A DNA stretch of 64,000 nt from Lunularia cruciata (GCA_948567375.1 OX419760.1:37510001-37574000); one strand, 5' to 3'; positions 24,228-36,623 are shown, numbered from the stretch's first letter. Notes: generated from the letters alone by a model not told the origin. Translations and numbers: made by a program.

Positions 24228-24970
24228 TGTAATACTCCGAGGACAAGAGAAGAGAGAAAACACAGATTGCACACTTAAACATTCGATGCCCCAAGGGAGC
24301 ACCTTCTCTTTATTATATAGACAAAGAGGATCTCCTCCAAGGAAGCTCCACCATAGGATTAGGGACACAGATAGGTGACATGTCAGCAAGCTCCACCCTT
24401 GGATTACTTACTTGGATGGGTGACCTGTATGGTCTAGGTCCTATCTGGTTGGTCAAACGAGCTTTGACCGGAGGGAATCTTTTAGGGAATTTTCATGTAG
24501 GAATCTCAGAATCACATGAGTAAGGTACCGTTGGAAAGCTCTCGACAAGACAAACCAGGGGGGAGGGAAGACCAGCCTTTCCTCCATTGGGGGGGGGGGG
24601 AATCTATACATTTTCGAGGCCTAATTCATCCGTTTAGGCCTCCGAAATTGCCTTCAAAGATTTCAGGCATATTTTGGTTCCTACTCTATTAGTAGAAGTC
24701 CTCTTTTGGTGATACCTCTTTCTGATCTGTTTAGTCCATCATGTGTAACATCCTTCCAGATGTTACCAAACCAATTCTCACCTTTAAATCATATGTCTAG
24801 CTATTGGTTCTAAGGTTCTCAAGTCTATTTCGGTTTCTGCCCTATTAGTAGAAGTACTCTTTTGGTGATACTTCTATCTGATCTATTTTGACCATCATGT
24901 ATAACATCATTCTAGATGTTACCAAACTGAATTTCACATCTAGATCATATGGCTAACCCTTGGTATTAAT
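24228..24970 (-). repeat. 5' LTR of the chromovirus
   Basis: It is near-identical to 18357-19097, with the same TATA box region. It starts TGTAATAC on the plus strand; the outer end reads GTATTAAT instead of GTATTACA, and CTATT follows. Confidence 0.9.
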
Positions 24971-25035
24971 CTATTCCACTAATGTGGAGATAAACCATGT
25001 TGATTTACTTTTCCATAAGCTACACAGTCCACAAC

Positions 25036-25975
25036 ACAACAACATTCTTATTACTTCACTTGTTAACTCTTTTTCAATTCACATCACTTCACCACCTATT
25101 ACGTTCTTATTACTTCACCTACTACTACTTTTGTAGTATTCTAGCACTCGAGCAACTCCTATGGCGTTCTTATTATTTCACATACTATCTCTTTTGGAGT
25201 ACTCTAGCAGTCACACCCCTTATTCTTGTCCTTGCGTTCACACTCACTCTCCTTCCTCTTGTTCCTATAGTCTCACTCCTTCCTCATATTCCCCTCTTTT
25301 GTTTTTTATGTAACACTTGTGTTGCATTGTTCACCATGAGTTCTCTTTGTTTACCACTTGGATATTTGCCAAGCTGAATCTTTGCTAAGATGCCTTGCAC
25401 TATTGATCAAATTTTCCTCCTCCATAAAATTGCAAAATTGGTGAGGACAATTTTGAGAGAAGAAGTTGAGAGTGACTTTCTTAACTTGGAATGGATGGAT
25501 TGGAGCTACAAGGAGGATGATTTATTGGAGATCCTTGCAAAGTGGTGGAATTATACTTTAGAATCTCAATATTTGCAAGAGAGTGTCTAATGTACAAGAA
25601 GCAATGAGTTTGTGTTAAAAAAAATTATGGATTAGATCTCACGGCCTATGGACATCTCACAAGAAAGAATTTGTTCTGATTTCAAGGTATGGTGAATGAG
25701 ATACAAGATCATAGAGTATTAAAAAATACATCTTGAAAGTCACAATCTCCCGTTTGGATTCATGTTGCACTTGCCTTGGACAAGTTGGGCATCATGGCAA
25801 CGGGGTAAGTGTGGCAAGAGACTTAAACCTATGGGGAATTAGTGCAGGTCTATTATTTTATTCACTAGAGTGTCATGACTACAATCATAGCTACCTTGAG
25901 CAAGTAGGTGAAGTGGCCTGGAAAAGAGGAGAGGTCAAGTGTAACAATATGGAGTTTAACAATGAAGTTTTTTAG
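25036..25975. other. Gene-free stretch with a short degenerate tandem repeat
   Basis: 25044-25200 contains three rough repeats of 'ttcttattacttcac' spaced about 59 bp apart. The open frames at 25390-25590 and 25733-25975 have no recognised product. Confidence 0.45.
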
Positions 25976-25979
25976 GGCG

Positions 25980-26279
25980 TACAAAGTTTTGAATAGGCCA
26001 ATTAGCCTAGAATATTCTAGAAGTATCTAGGAAGCTTCACAGCTAGCTTAGCTTGCACCCCAAGTAAGTAGCTTCTAGAAGCTTCCAACTAGCTTAGCTT
26101 GCAAGTCAAATAAGCAACTTCTAGAAGGAAGCTACTTGAGAATCTTCTCAAGAGCCTTGTATGCTCTCTATAATTACCAAAATTGAAGCTCATGTTAGGC
26201 ATTCAAATTTTACCCATATTCAAGTGTCCCTATGTGATCTTCCATTCTCTTGTTTCTCTCCTTGGTCTTGGTCTTTTAA
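25980..26279 (+). repeat. Candidate 5' LTR end of chromovirus family 2, copy 1
   Basis: This region directly precedes a perfect iMet PBS at 26281. It contains an internal near-duplication ('ctagcttagcttgca' at about 26043 and 26089). The left end of the LTR was not found, and no matching 3' LTR was recognised after 33000, so only the right edge is supported. Confidence 0.35.
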
Positions 26280-26280
26280 T

Positions 26281-26292
26281 TGGTATCAGAGC
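26281..26292 (+). other. Primer binding site for initiator tRNA-Met
   Basis: TGGTATCAGAGC is an exact plant-type iMet PBS, placed upstream of a plus-strand gag remnant. Confidence 0.85.
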
Positions 26293-26639
26293 AAGAATAG
26301 GATGGATGGAATTTATGTACTACCAAATCCATCTCCACTAACCATTGGGATCTTTGTATCCAAGTACTACCCAAGCATCGTTTCACATAATTCATCACCT
26401 CACACTTTAGGTAAGATTTTCTACATGCAATCACCTTGTCCGAGGAACCCTTGATACTTCCAATTGTAACTTATGGAAAACAATGGAAGTGTTGCATCTA
26501 TGTGTTAATAAATTAGATAAATTGTGAGTAGTGGGATAAAGTAGTAGCAATGGTAGAAATACTCAACATTATCATTGCTATGCAATAACAAATTGAGCAC
26601 CTTACTTGACTGTTGGATGAACAAGACCATCAATGATAA

Positions 26640-28914
26640 TAATATGTAGAGAGAGCAACATTTTGAGATGGAAAAGGTCACATCAAATTTCCAAAACCTA
26701 AGGTGTTTGAAGGCAATAATCTCTTGGGCATAATGGAGAAATTTGTGTTTGACTGCAAATGTTACTTTGAAGCTACCAATCTTCAAGAGGAACAAAAACA
26801 AATTCTCTTGGCTTCTAGCCACTTGGATGGCATGGCAAAACTTTGGTGGCGATTCCGAGTGGAGCAAGCTTAATGATAAATTGTTGTACTAATCTTGACA
26901 TGGGAAAAATTCAAGAATGCAATACTTGGTCAATTTCAAGCTATAAATGCCACACAAGCCATACAAGAAAAGTTGGCAAAGTTGAAACAGATTAGCTATG
27001 TAAAGAGCTACATCATGCAATTCCAGAACATCATCATGCAAATTCCAGATATACAAGAAGGTGAAGTTTTGGATCGATTTGTGAGGGGCTTGAAGTCACA
27101 AACCAAATTGGAGGTGAACATACGAGAGCCACAAAGTGTGGAAGAAGCCATGCAATTGGTTGAGTGCTTTGATTCCTTGGTTGCAACAACTTGGTCTCAA
27201 CCTTGACCTACACAAAACCTACAAGTACACTACACACGGGTGGAGGAACCGGCACCAATGGAGATTGATGTTGTTGTCCAATAGAGACCACTTGGTACAG
27301 CGTATAGAGAAAATTGTGACAAAATGGTGGTTGTTTTTATTGTTGCCAAGTTGGACATCACATTGTTGAATGTCCACTTAGGAATGGATGACCTTGACAA
27401 ATTGCCCAGATGGAGTCTATGGAGCATATTGATCAAGGAAACAATAAATTTTAATAGGAGATTTCAAGCCGCCTATTGTGAACTTGATGAGTTCCAATAG
27501 GATTGAAGGGTTGACCTATGCAAGTTTGCTTCACTTGCAAGGTATGATATCTGATTGTGATTGTAGAATTTTAGTTGATTCGGGATGTTCAAAAAATTGT
27601 ATTTTTATGCAATTAGCAAAGGGATTTGAGTATTCCTATCAAGCCTATGTTTATGCAATTAGCCAATAATTGGAAGTAGATTGATGATTGCAGATGGTAG
27701 AAAGGGCTCTGCATTCTGTACCGTGTATCCTGTTACCTTCAAGATTGGGAGGAGTATTTGGAGTGTATGAGGTTTGTAGTGGCACCTCTACACTATGATT
27801 TCATTCTAGGACTACCTTGGCTTGAATGTCATAAGGTTCAATTTGATTGGACCCGACAAAAAATTTGAGTACAACACCAAGGTAGGAATTTTGTATTAGG
27901 TTGTTTGGCACCTTTGAGTAAGACACCTAAGAATAGCCAGTCTCAAGATAGGAAGTTTATAAAGAAAGCAACCATAGAGCAAGCTTTGAAGGATATGAAG
28001 CCCCAAGGTGAGAATTTTATCAAGAGAGCAGCCATAGAGGAAACCTTGAAGGACGATAAGTCCCTAGATGGGAAGTTTGTCAGTGAAGCAACTATAGAGC
28101 AAGCTTTGGAAGAAGATAAGTATGTTTTTGTGATGTGGATCAAGCAGATTGCACAAGGAGAATTTGAGGAGAGTCAAGAGCCTCATCAAGCAATGGTTGA
28201 TTAAATAGTTCAAGAGTTTGCGAACGTGTTTCTAGATGATCTACCAAAGGGATTATCCTCTAACCGTGGTATGCCCTTCAAGATTGAGTTATTACCAAGG
28301 AGTACTCCAATGAGTAGACCAATCATTGGCTCTTACCAAAAGAGTTTGAGGAGTTGCAAACAACACTCACAAAGTTATTGGAGAAGGATTTCATAGATCT
28401 CCTTGGGGAGGACCGATACTATTCATTCCAAAGAAGGATAGAGGACTTTTTTTGTATTGATTACCATGGGCTTAATAAAAAAATAGTGAATAATGTATGC
28501 CCCTTGCCTTGAATTGATGACTTGCTTGATCAATTGAGTGGAACACGATACTTCTCCAAGTTAGGTCTTCACAATGGCTAGTGGCAAATCCTTATTGATG
28601 GTGAGGATGTACAAAAGACTACCTTTTCCTACGAGGTATAGATATTTTGAGTGAAGAGTTTTTCCTTTTGGGTCGCATTAACGCTCCAATAGTCTTTATG
28701 GATCAGACCCATTGGGTGTTGGATGGACTGTTGGATCGGTATGTGGTAGTGTTCTTGGATGATATCTTAATCTATAGCAAGACAGAAGTAGAACATGTGA
28801 ATCACATGCAAGAAGTCCTAAGATGACTATGATAGTGGAAGTTTTATTGCAAGAAATCAAAGTGTGCCTTTTGGCAAAAGGAAGTTACTTTCTTGGATCA
28901 CAAGATCTCATCGG
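26640..28914 (+). pseudogene. Chromovirus family 2, copy 1: gag, protease and RT part
   Basis: Gag runs from about 26720 (LASSHLDGMAKLWWRF) into a clean frame at 26895-27206 (WEKFKNAILGQFQ, then VLDRFVRGLKSQTK). Protease is at 27478-27870 with the active-site motif ILVDSGCSKNCIF. Reverse transcriptase spans about 28200-28900: it begins near the PKG-L-S region, contains DDILIYSKTEVEHV (catalytic Asp pair at about 28756) and ends KKSKCAFWQKEVTFLDHKI. Many stops and frameshifts are present. The coding sequence stops abruptly at 28914, where repeat copy B is inserted, and resumes at 31129. Confidence 0.85.
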
Positions 28915-31128
28915 TGTCATACTTTACTTTTCTCTCTCTAGGAATAGACAGAGTGCCTAGCTATAGAGCCTATAGATCAAAGGTTGGAGGTAAACCTATC
29001 CCTACTACTTTGAGTGTGCATAGATCCCAACTAGTAGAACCTTTCAGTCTAGGTTTTGGTATTCTCGTTATCGGGTAGAGTAGTAACAGGTGACCTAACT
29101 TGTCATCATAACACACACTCTTGGTCTATTGGTCATCACTTCCAGCATTACCAAGGAGAAATATACAACACTTCTAGAAGGAAAGAACCTAAGCGTTACA
29201 CCCGCACACCAATCCAAACCAATTGGGCGTACAAACAAGCATGCAAGCACGAAGAGGATCCAATCACAAGAATCTAATAGCAACTCTCTATGTTTTTTGT
29301 CAAAATTGAGCTTTAGAGCCCTCTTGCTCTATCATCAAGCCAATTTTAACCTGTACTCCAATCTTCCTCCAATATGTACTTTACCTTTCACCCAATTTGT
29401 ACTCCAAGTGGAGTGATCCTATGTCTTATTGATGAGGAAAATTCTATATAACTCAAATGGGCATAATTTTCTCTATGTAACTTGTATTACAATTTTTTAG
29501 AATTCAATGGAAATCTTGTGAGATAAGCTTTCCAATGATACAAAGCAAAAAGAAATATGATTACTACAGCTTCCTTGACAAGCTCTCAAATTTGGCTAAT
29601 TTTTATAATTTTCACCCTAATTTCAAAAGCCCTAATTTAGATTTTGCTCTTGGTTCTGGGTAATTTTTCCTAGATTTCTAGATCAGAGGTGCTCCTAATC
29701 CTCAAACACACTCCAAAAACCTAATATTCTAAGTCACAGACACACAAATAGGACAATAGACAATCATGAGAAAAAGATAAAAATACTCTCTTGAGCTTAC
29801 AATAGTATTTTTAGTAGAGTTTGTTGCATCAGCTCTCACTCTCCATGGACCCAAAGTCAACCAAATTTTTCACAATAGCTTTTTGTGCCCTTGTCTAAAC
29901 CTCTATAAATTTTAGTATCCTAATCCAACCCCAAACCCTAGATATGGATCAATTCTTGAGCTGGGCTAACATGTGAGCTCTATAGACCCAGTATGCTTGA
30001 TCTAAGAACTTAGATTGTTTATTTAAGGAACTCATATGAAACCTCAACAAAAAAGTGCAAACCTTAGCCACCAATAATACTAGAAATTTTCACAAGGTGA
30101 TTCAGACCAGAACTTTAGGAGTGACCAAATCTTCAAACCTGATCAGAATGTCATCTCCAACTCCTCACTTCCCAAAGCTCTAACTTCAATTGGCCAGATC
30201 TGATTTGAGATTGATCAAAATCTAAAATTTCTTAATTTCATTATTACAAGCACTTTTTCAACTCACCAACCCAATTGACAAGTCATAAAGATGTCTCATG
30301 AAGCTCTCTAAGTAACCTATTTTGTGCTCCTAGGTATGAATTTTACCCCTTGATTCAATCGATCATATTTCTAAAAGAGCTGCCTCAAATCACTCAATTC
30401 TAGTCTCCAAATTATAGCCTATTAGCTCCTCTCTCTAGTTAAGGTCTTTTCTCTTTGAATGCCCTCTCCAAACTACCCCAATGGTTGAAAAGCTCTTGAC
30501 TTTCTCTTGGAAACCAATCTCTTGTAATTTTGTCATTTAGCCTCTTTCTCTTTAACAAGTGGACCCCATAACTCCATCTTGAAGCGCATGAGCAAAATTG
30601 AGTCATTATCCAACTACAAGAGCACGTAGATTGGCAAGTCTCATATTTGCTTGTAAGTAAGCACCAAAAGGACAATAAGATTTAGGTTTTCCATCATCAA
30701 CTCTATGAATACCGCCCCAAAACATGCCACCATCCCTTCTCGTGAGCCATCACCATGTAGAATCTGAAGCCTGATGAGAAAAGGATTTGGGAGTGGCAGA
30801 TCGGGAGCGTGGGACATCTCCTAATCAATTGCTTTTTTTGACACCCGGCCTCCATACTCTGCTACAACTCTTGCTCTCAACGTCCTCCTCTTGCTCGACA
30901 CTCCTCCAACTAAAACACACCTTCTACCTGACTCTACACCATCTTTATACATAAGAACCTCAAAGAAGACAAGACCATAATCCATGTGGCCAATCATACA
31001 CATGTACATAGATTTCTCACCTGGCAATAACTCAATAGTGGGATCCTTCATACAACCTACTCCATCTTTACGGAGATAAACCACATCAATTTACTTTTTT
31101 CAAGGGCTATACAAACCACAACATGACA
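28915..31128 (+). repeat. Large LTR-like repeat, copy B (2.2 kb), inserted in RT
   Basis: It begins TGTCATACTTT and ends ATGACA, a 6-bp terminal inverted repeat. It interrupts a reverse transcriptase reading frame. Flanking ATCGG (28910-28914) and ATTGG (ending 31132) may be a mutated target duplication. It matches copies A and C through most of its length. No coding potential was recognised. Confidence 0.75.
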
Positions 31129-33000
31129 TTGGAGGGGATCAAGATGGAAGAGGAGAAAATCAAGGCCATCATTGATTGGCCTACTCTAAAGGACACTATT
31201 GAAGTATGGGCATTTAATGGATTGGCTAGCTTTTACTGACAATTCATCCACTACTATGCTCATGTGGGCGGGCCATTGACCAATCTCTTGGAGAAGAACT
31301 TGAGCTTTCAATGGACCAACAAGCACAAAGAAGCATTCTAGAAATTGAAACATATGGTGTCTTCAAGACCAATTCTTCAACCATACGATCCTCAACTACC
31401 ATGTGTGGTTGATTTTGATGCTTCTAACTTTGCAATTGGAGCCATGTTGCAACAAGAATTCATAGATGGTTTGCATCCCATTGCCTTTGTGTCTAGTAGA
31501 CTAAATACAACATAAGGAATTACTCTACTTAGGATTGAGAACAACTAGCAAAGGAAAATGCTACCAAGGTATGGAGGCATTATCTCTTAGGGGAAACAAG
31601 TGGTCATGCAAACTAATCACAAGCAGTTGTTGCAAACATTCCATTTGGAACACATGAAGAGTTGACATTAGCAATGAGAGGAACAACTATAGTTGTTTGA
31701 CGTCAAACTTGAGTACAACCCGGTTGGTTCCATGTCATCTTTGATGCCCTATCATGACAACCTAATTTGAAGTCTCTTCCTCTCATCACAATGGCAATTA
31801 CAATGGTATCCGTTGACTCCAAAGTCCAAATTGAATTTCCAATAGCTCTACAACAAGATCCTTTCTTTTAGATGGTACAAGGTCATCTTGTAGCATACGA
31901 CAAGGAGTACAATAACTTCTCCTACAAGGAAGGCCATCTATTCTATGAGGACCGGATCTATGTTCCAGCCAAAGGTAATCTTTGACTTGTGCACCTTAAA
32001 GAAGCCCATAATTTACCAATTGCTGGTTGTATGGGTGTGGATAAGACCTTGGGTACCCTCCAATGCAAATGGTGGTGGCCCAACATGACATGAGATGTTT
32101 GGGAGTTTGTCCAATCATGTGAGAGTTGCCAATGCAACAATGCTAGTGATCAAAAACCAAGTGGACTCCTTCAACCACTTCCCATTCCATCTACTCATTG
32201 GGAACATGTGAGCTTAGGTCTCATCACATCCTTGCCCACGACAAAGCAAGGTCACATAGCCATTGTGGTGTTTGTGGATAAGCTTAGTTGATATTGTGGA
32301 TGCTCCAACCTTGGCGCAGATCTACTTCGACAATGTATTCAAGCATCATGGGATGGCGCATGTACTCATCTCTGATCATGACCTTGCTTCACTAGAAATT
32401 TTTTGCAAGCACTTGTCCAAATACTTTGCACCAAGCTTGCTTTGTCCATGGCCTATCATCCTCAAACTGATGGCCAAACTGAATGCGCAAATCACACCTT
32501 GGAGGATATGCTTTGTACCTTTGTCAATGTTCACCATCCAATTAGAAGGAAGTTTATGGACTTTGGTATCAAGTGGGAGAGGTAGCTTACTAGACGAGAG
32601 CATGACTTTATCACCAACTTGAAAGGTGAGATTAGAACAATGGTGGTATGCATATTATTTCTTACAATTTTGGGAAACAAGGACGTAAGATTTGGCTTGT
32701 TGGAGGGATTGGGATATGGTGGTCAAGAAGGTTGAAATATGTGGGACATGAGATGGAGGAGGAGCAAGAAGGGAATCTAGAACAAGTGGATCTTGGCCAA
32801 AATTGAGGAAGAAAGGAGAGAATCTAGTGCTAGCTTGTTTGGAATTATTGTATGCAAACTCCACAGTTGCAAGACATTCATCCCAATTGGACCCTTTGAG
32901 GTCACACAACTCATTTCTCTTGTTGCTTATCGACTTGCCTTGCCTTGTCAAATGGCAATGGCAATGAATTTTAAGCCTCCATGCTTCAATACCAACATTA
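31129..33000 (+). pseudogene. Chromovirus family 2, copy 1: RNase H and integrase, with an internal inversion
   Basis: The interrupted pol resumes with EGIKMEEEKIKAIIDWP. RNase H follows at about 31380-31560 (VVDFDASNFAIGAMLQQEF). Integrase includes CESCQCNNAS (about 32120), GHIAIVVFVDKL and AYHPQTDGQTECANHTLEDM (about 32450-32515). From 32538 to 32889 the coding strand switches: NWDECLATVEFAYNNSKQAS and GDKVMLSSSKLPLPLDT are encoded on the minus strand. Plus-strand coding resumes with IGPFEVTQLISLVAYRLALP at 32883. No chromodomain was found here; the copy is truncated near 33000. Confidence 0.85.
32538..32889 (-). other. In-place inverted segment within integrase
   Basis: The segment is bounded at both ends by CCAATT-type palindromic motifs (CCAATTAG at 32538-32545 and CCAATTGG at 32883-32890). 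Turning it round restores collinearity with the uninverted copy at 39840-40240. Confidence 0.85.
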
Positions 33001-33053
33001 AAGATGTACTAGACCATTTTGCAACCTTTTACATTTTGCTCCTAACAACTTGA

Positions 33054-33480
33054 AACATTTTGAACTTTTTTGCTAAATGTAATTGTTCAATTTTTGAAAC
33101 ATTTTGAAACCTTTACCATTTGTATAGTTTAGTTTGAGAGTTCATGCATATTTTAGTTTGATAGTGTGAGGTAGAGGGGACAAGCAAGCAAATTATCACC
33201 ATTATCATGTATAGTTCAGTTTAATTGTGTGAGGTAAAAGAGATAGGTAGGAAAATCATCACCATTATCATGTATAGTCTAGTTTGATAGTGTGAAAAGA
33301 GGATAGGCAAGAAAATCATTATGTATTAGAGAAAATCATATATAATACCTGTAATAATTTAGTTTTTGAAACATTTTGAAACATTTACATCCTTATGTAT
33401 AGTTTAGTTTAGAGTTCATTTTTAGTTTAATGTGATAGTGTGAAGCAAAAGGGACAAGCAAACAAATGATCATGTAGTAC
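33054..33480. repeat. Degenerate tandem repeats, about four units of 65-110 bp
   Basis: The motif 'tagtttgatagtgtgagg' followed by 'gacaagcaagcaaat' and 'atcatg' recurs near 33150, 33220, 33280 and 33440. 'tttttgaaacattttgaaac' occurs at about 33093 and 33363. No coding content was recognised; 33500-34160 beyond it likewise shows none. Confidence 0.6.
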
Positions 33481-34218
33481 TTAAGTTTTGAGGTGGAGTG
33501 AACAGGCAAGTAAACCCACGGGAGAGACAATCTGTCCTACTTGGGACAACCAAAACCCAATAGGCAAGCAAGCCCCAAAGATAAGAAAGCAAGCCCCTAC
33601 AAAGGGTGAGCAATGGGTCCCTTGCAATGGGTAAGCAAAGATGAATAAGCAAGCAAACCCCTATGTGAAACATAGGAGTTGCTCTTGGACATACAAGCTA
33701 GAAAGATATCTATTTCTAAGAACACTATGATGATATTCTTGATTTCCTTTGGTGTTGTCTTTTGCCTAGCTAATTTTAGAGTCATTGAATAAAATTGCCT
33801 TGATTCAACATTCCACTCTTTGATTTTGCTCTTCTTGGTTGCTTTAATTTTAGTTCTTAGCTTTTTTATCTTAGTTATTTTTAAAGTGTTGATCTCAACA
33901 AATTTGCACCTCTTCATAGCTTCCAAAGAATCCCTCCTTATTTTAGTACAAATTTCCAAACCATTTACAATTCCTAGCAAGCAAGAAGAGATAGAGGAGT
34001 TAAGTCAATTGAAGAGCAATTTAGCTGAGGGTTAGAAGAGTTTGAGGAAGAAATTCTTGCAACAAGAGCACAAAATGAAATTAAAACAAGAGCACAATAC
34101 AAAGGAGAGAAGGAAGGGAGATTCACAAAAGAAGAAGAGATCTTCAAAAGGTATTCCTCCATTGTCTTCTTTTACTCAAGACATGGCAATTCATTCAAAA
34201 TTTTGTATGAAGCTTATA

Positions 34219-34343
34219 AGTTCCAACAAAAGAGGAGAAGTAAATTTTTGAAGAAGGCACTCCATTGTCAGAACTTATAAGGTTGTAAAGTTCCTAACAA
34301 AGGAGTGCCTTCTTCAAAAATTTCCTCCTCTTTTTTTGGAACT
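34219..34343. repeat. Long inverted repeat, 42-45-bp arms, with nested inner hairpin
   Basis: 34219-34263 and 34302-34343 are reverse complements apart from one substitution and a 3-nt gap. In addition CTTATAAGTTC (34213-34223) pairs with GAACTTATAAG (34271-34281). It lies at the left edge of the gag remnant of family 2 copy 2. Confidence 0.85.
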
Positions 34344-36623
34344 ATGACTGCCATTTTGTCCTCTTTATTTGACCATTCAAAAATGTTCATTTCAATCCTT
34401 ATCCTCAAGCTTACAAGAGAAGATGGGGACATTTTTGCTCTAGCTCCAAACAATCCTTTCTATGAGGAAAATGGTGATTCAGTAGATGGAGTGGCAAAAC
34501 TATGGTGGCAACTTTGGGTGGAGCAAACTCAATGGCAATTTGTTGCTCCAATTTTGACATTGGAAGACTTCAAGACTATGGTCAGTGGATGATTCCAAGC
34601 TGTGAATGCTACATGTGCTACATTTTGTCAATTGGTGGAATTGACAAAATTTATTTAATGAGAAGTTGTATTCTCAATTCCAAACACCATGTTGTTCATT
34701 CCGGACATAAAAGAAGGTGAAGCTTTGGATTGGTTGGTGATCATAGACCAAATTGGAAATAACAATGCATAGATCCAAGCATCTAGAAGAAGCCATGTAG
34801 ATGGCTGAGCACTTTGACTCCTTGGTTACCATGAATTGGTCTTGGCCTAGACGTCCATAGAAAAAACACACCAAGCATGGCTAGACAAGCTAGCACTAGG
34901 GAAGATTGATACCATCCAATGGAGACTCCTTGGCATAGTAGACCATGAATGGTTGCAACAAAATACTGATTGCTTTTATCATTGCCAAATTAGAAATTGC
35001 ATTACTGATTGTCCATGCTATGATGAATGATCTTGCAAGTTGCCCTAATGTCCAAGCAAACATATTACTATGCAAGTCGGTAGAGTTTGCGTTCTTCTTC
35101 TCTTTATCTTCAACACAATCAGGGAGATAAGTAAAATCCCAAATCCATAGCAAGAACCTCAAGTACTTGGAATTAAGATACTTCATATAGCAATAGTGCT
35201 CCTATTTCTCCACTCTTAGAGTTTGGAGTGCAATTGTAGTTAGCATCTTTTTTTTTCTTGCGCAACATTGCATTGCCTAACATTTTGGCAATTGAGCTCT
35301 TAAATTGCCTCTTAAATTGCTTTTACTCCCACAAATCATGATCACCCACTCACACAACCTCTCATACTATACTTATGACTCACAACTCAAGACTTTGTTT
35401 TGCAAGATCACCAAATGTGCCTTAATGAACTGCCTTGTACATTTGGAGGTGGCACAATTCAATTGATTGAAACTTATCTTCTTGTTGAAGTGAGATGTTT
35501 ATATCCTTCAGTTGGCCCATTGTGGAGTGCAATGATCAAGGAAACAAAAAGTACCAATATGCAATATTGATCCACTTACTAGGAACTTGATAAGTTCCAA
35601 CTAGATTGAAGGCTTGATCTAAGCAATTTTGATTCACTTGCAAGGTATTCTTTGGTCATAAGGTTGCAAAAGAGGAGATCAAGATGGAAGAGTAGAAAAT
35701 CAAGGCCATTACCAATTATTCTGGTCCTAAGGATGCAAAAAAAGGTTACGCATTTAATAGATTGGTAAGTTTTTACCAATGGTTCATCCACTATTTTACT
35801 CATGTGGCCGCACCATTGATTGATCTCTTGGGATAGATAGTAAACTTTGAGTAGACCACCAAGCAAGGAGAAAAATTCAAAAAACTAAAGGATATGGTGT
35901 CTTCACAACCCATCTTCCAACCATATGATCCTCAACTACCTTGTGTGGTTGATTTTGATGCTTCTAACTTTATAATTAGAGCCATGTTGCAATAAGAATT
36001 CCCAAATAGATTGCACTCCATCACCTTTGTTATCTTGAAAACTTAATGTAGCAAAAAGGGATAATATCACCTAAGATCAAGAATAAATTCCAATGGTATA
36101 TGCAACAAAGGTGTGGTGACATTACCTCTTGGAGAAACAAGTAATTATGCAAATTGATCACAAACTCTTGTTGCAAACCATACATTTGGAACACATGAAG
36201 AGTAAGCATCATCAATGTCAAGAAATTACTATTTTTTGATATCAAACTAGAGTACAAACCCAAAAAGTTCCATGTTGTTCTTGATACTTTGTCACAACAA
36301 CTTGATTTGAAGATTCTTCTTTGAATCTCCTCTAATCATTACAATCACCTTGGTGTAGATGGAGTCCACATACTACTCTACAATACAATCCATTCTTTCA
36401 TCTTGTGTAGAGTTGCCTTGCAGCACATGACAAGGCATACAACACCTTTTCATCTAAGGATGGCCTTTTATTTTGCAAGAATTGAGTCTTTGTTCCACCT
36501 TTGGGAGACCTATGACTTGTATGACTTCAAGAAGCACACGACTTATCAATCATTTGTCACCTAGGTGTAGATATAACCTTGAGTACCATATAATGACAAT
36601 GGTGGTGGCCCAACATGATACAT

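Larger units (their letters stand above)
18357..24970 (-). mobile_element. Near-complete chromovirus (Ty3/gypsy) LTR retrotransposon
   Basis: The element has two 0.74-kb LTRs (18357-19097 and 24228-24970), an initiator-Met PBS inside the right LTR, a polypurine tract inside the left LTR, gag, and a pol with protease, reverse transcriptase, RNase H, integrase and chromodomain. Transcription is right to left. The target duplication CTATT flanks it (18352-18356 and 24971-24975). The LTRs differ at roughly 17 positions by eye (about 97-98% identical), so the insertion is fairly young. Gag has one nonsense codon and pol has five, with no indel in either frame, so the copy is not autonomous. Confidence 0.95.
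16182..25035 (+). repeat. Large LTR-like repeat, copy A, split by a Ty3/gypsy insertion at 18357-24970
   Basis: 16270-18351 matches copy B (28915-31128) and the reverse of copy C (36624-38782) over about 2 kb. Shared landmarks include 'accaattgggcgtac' and 'aagcatgcaa', and 'ggatcaattcttgagct'. After the inserted element the repeat resumes at 24976 ('ggagataaacca'), exactly where copies B and C continue. The left edge is uncertain (candidate TGTCAT at 16182). No coding frame was recognised inside. It is probably a solo LTR of a family whose internal region is absent from this window. Confidence 0.65.

Noticed and set aside
33054-33480. Repeats that might suggest a CRISPR-like array
   Set aside because: Units are degenerate and of variable length, spacers are not unique, and the sequence is eukaryotic.
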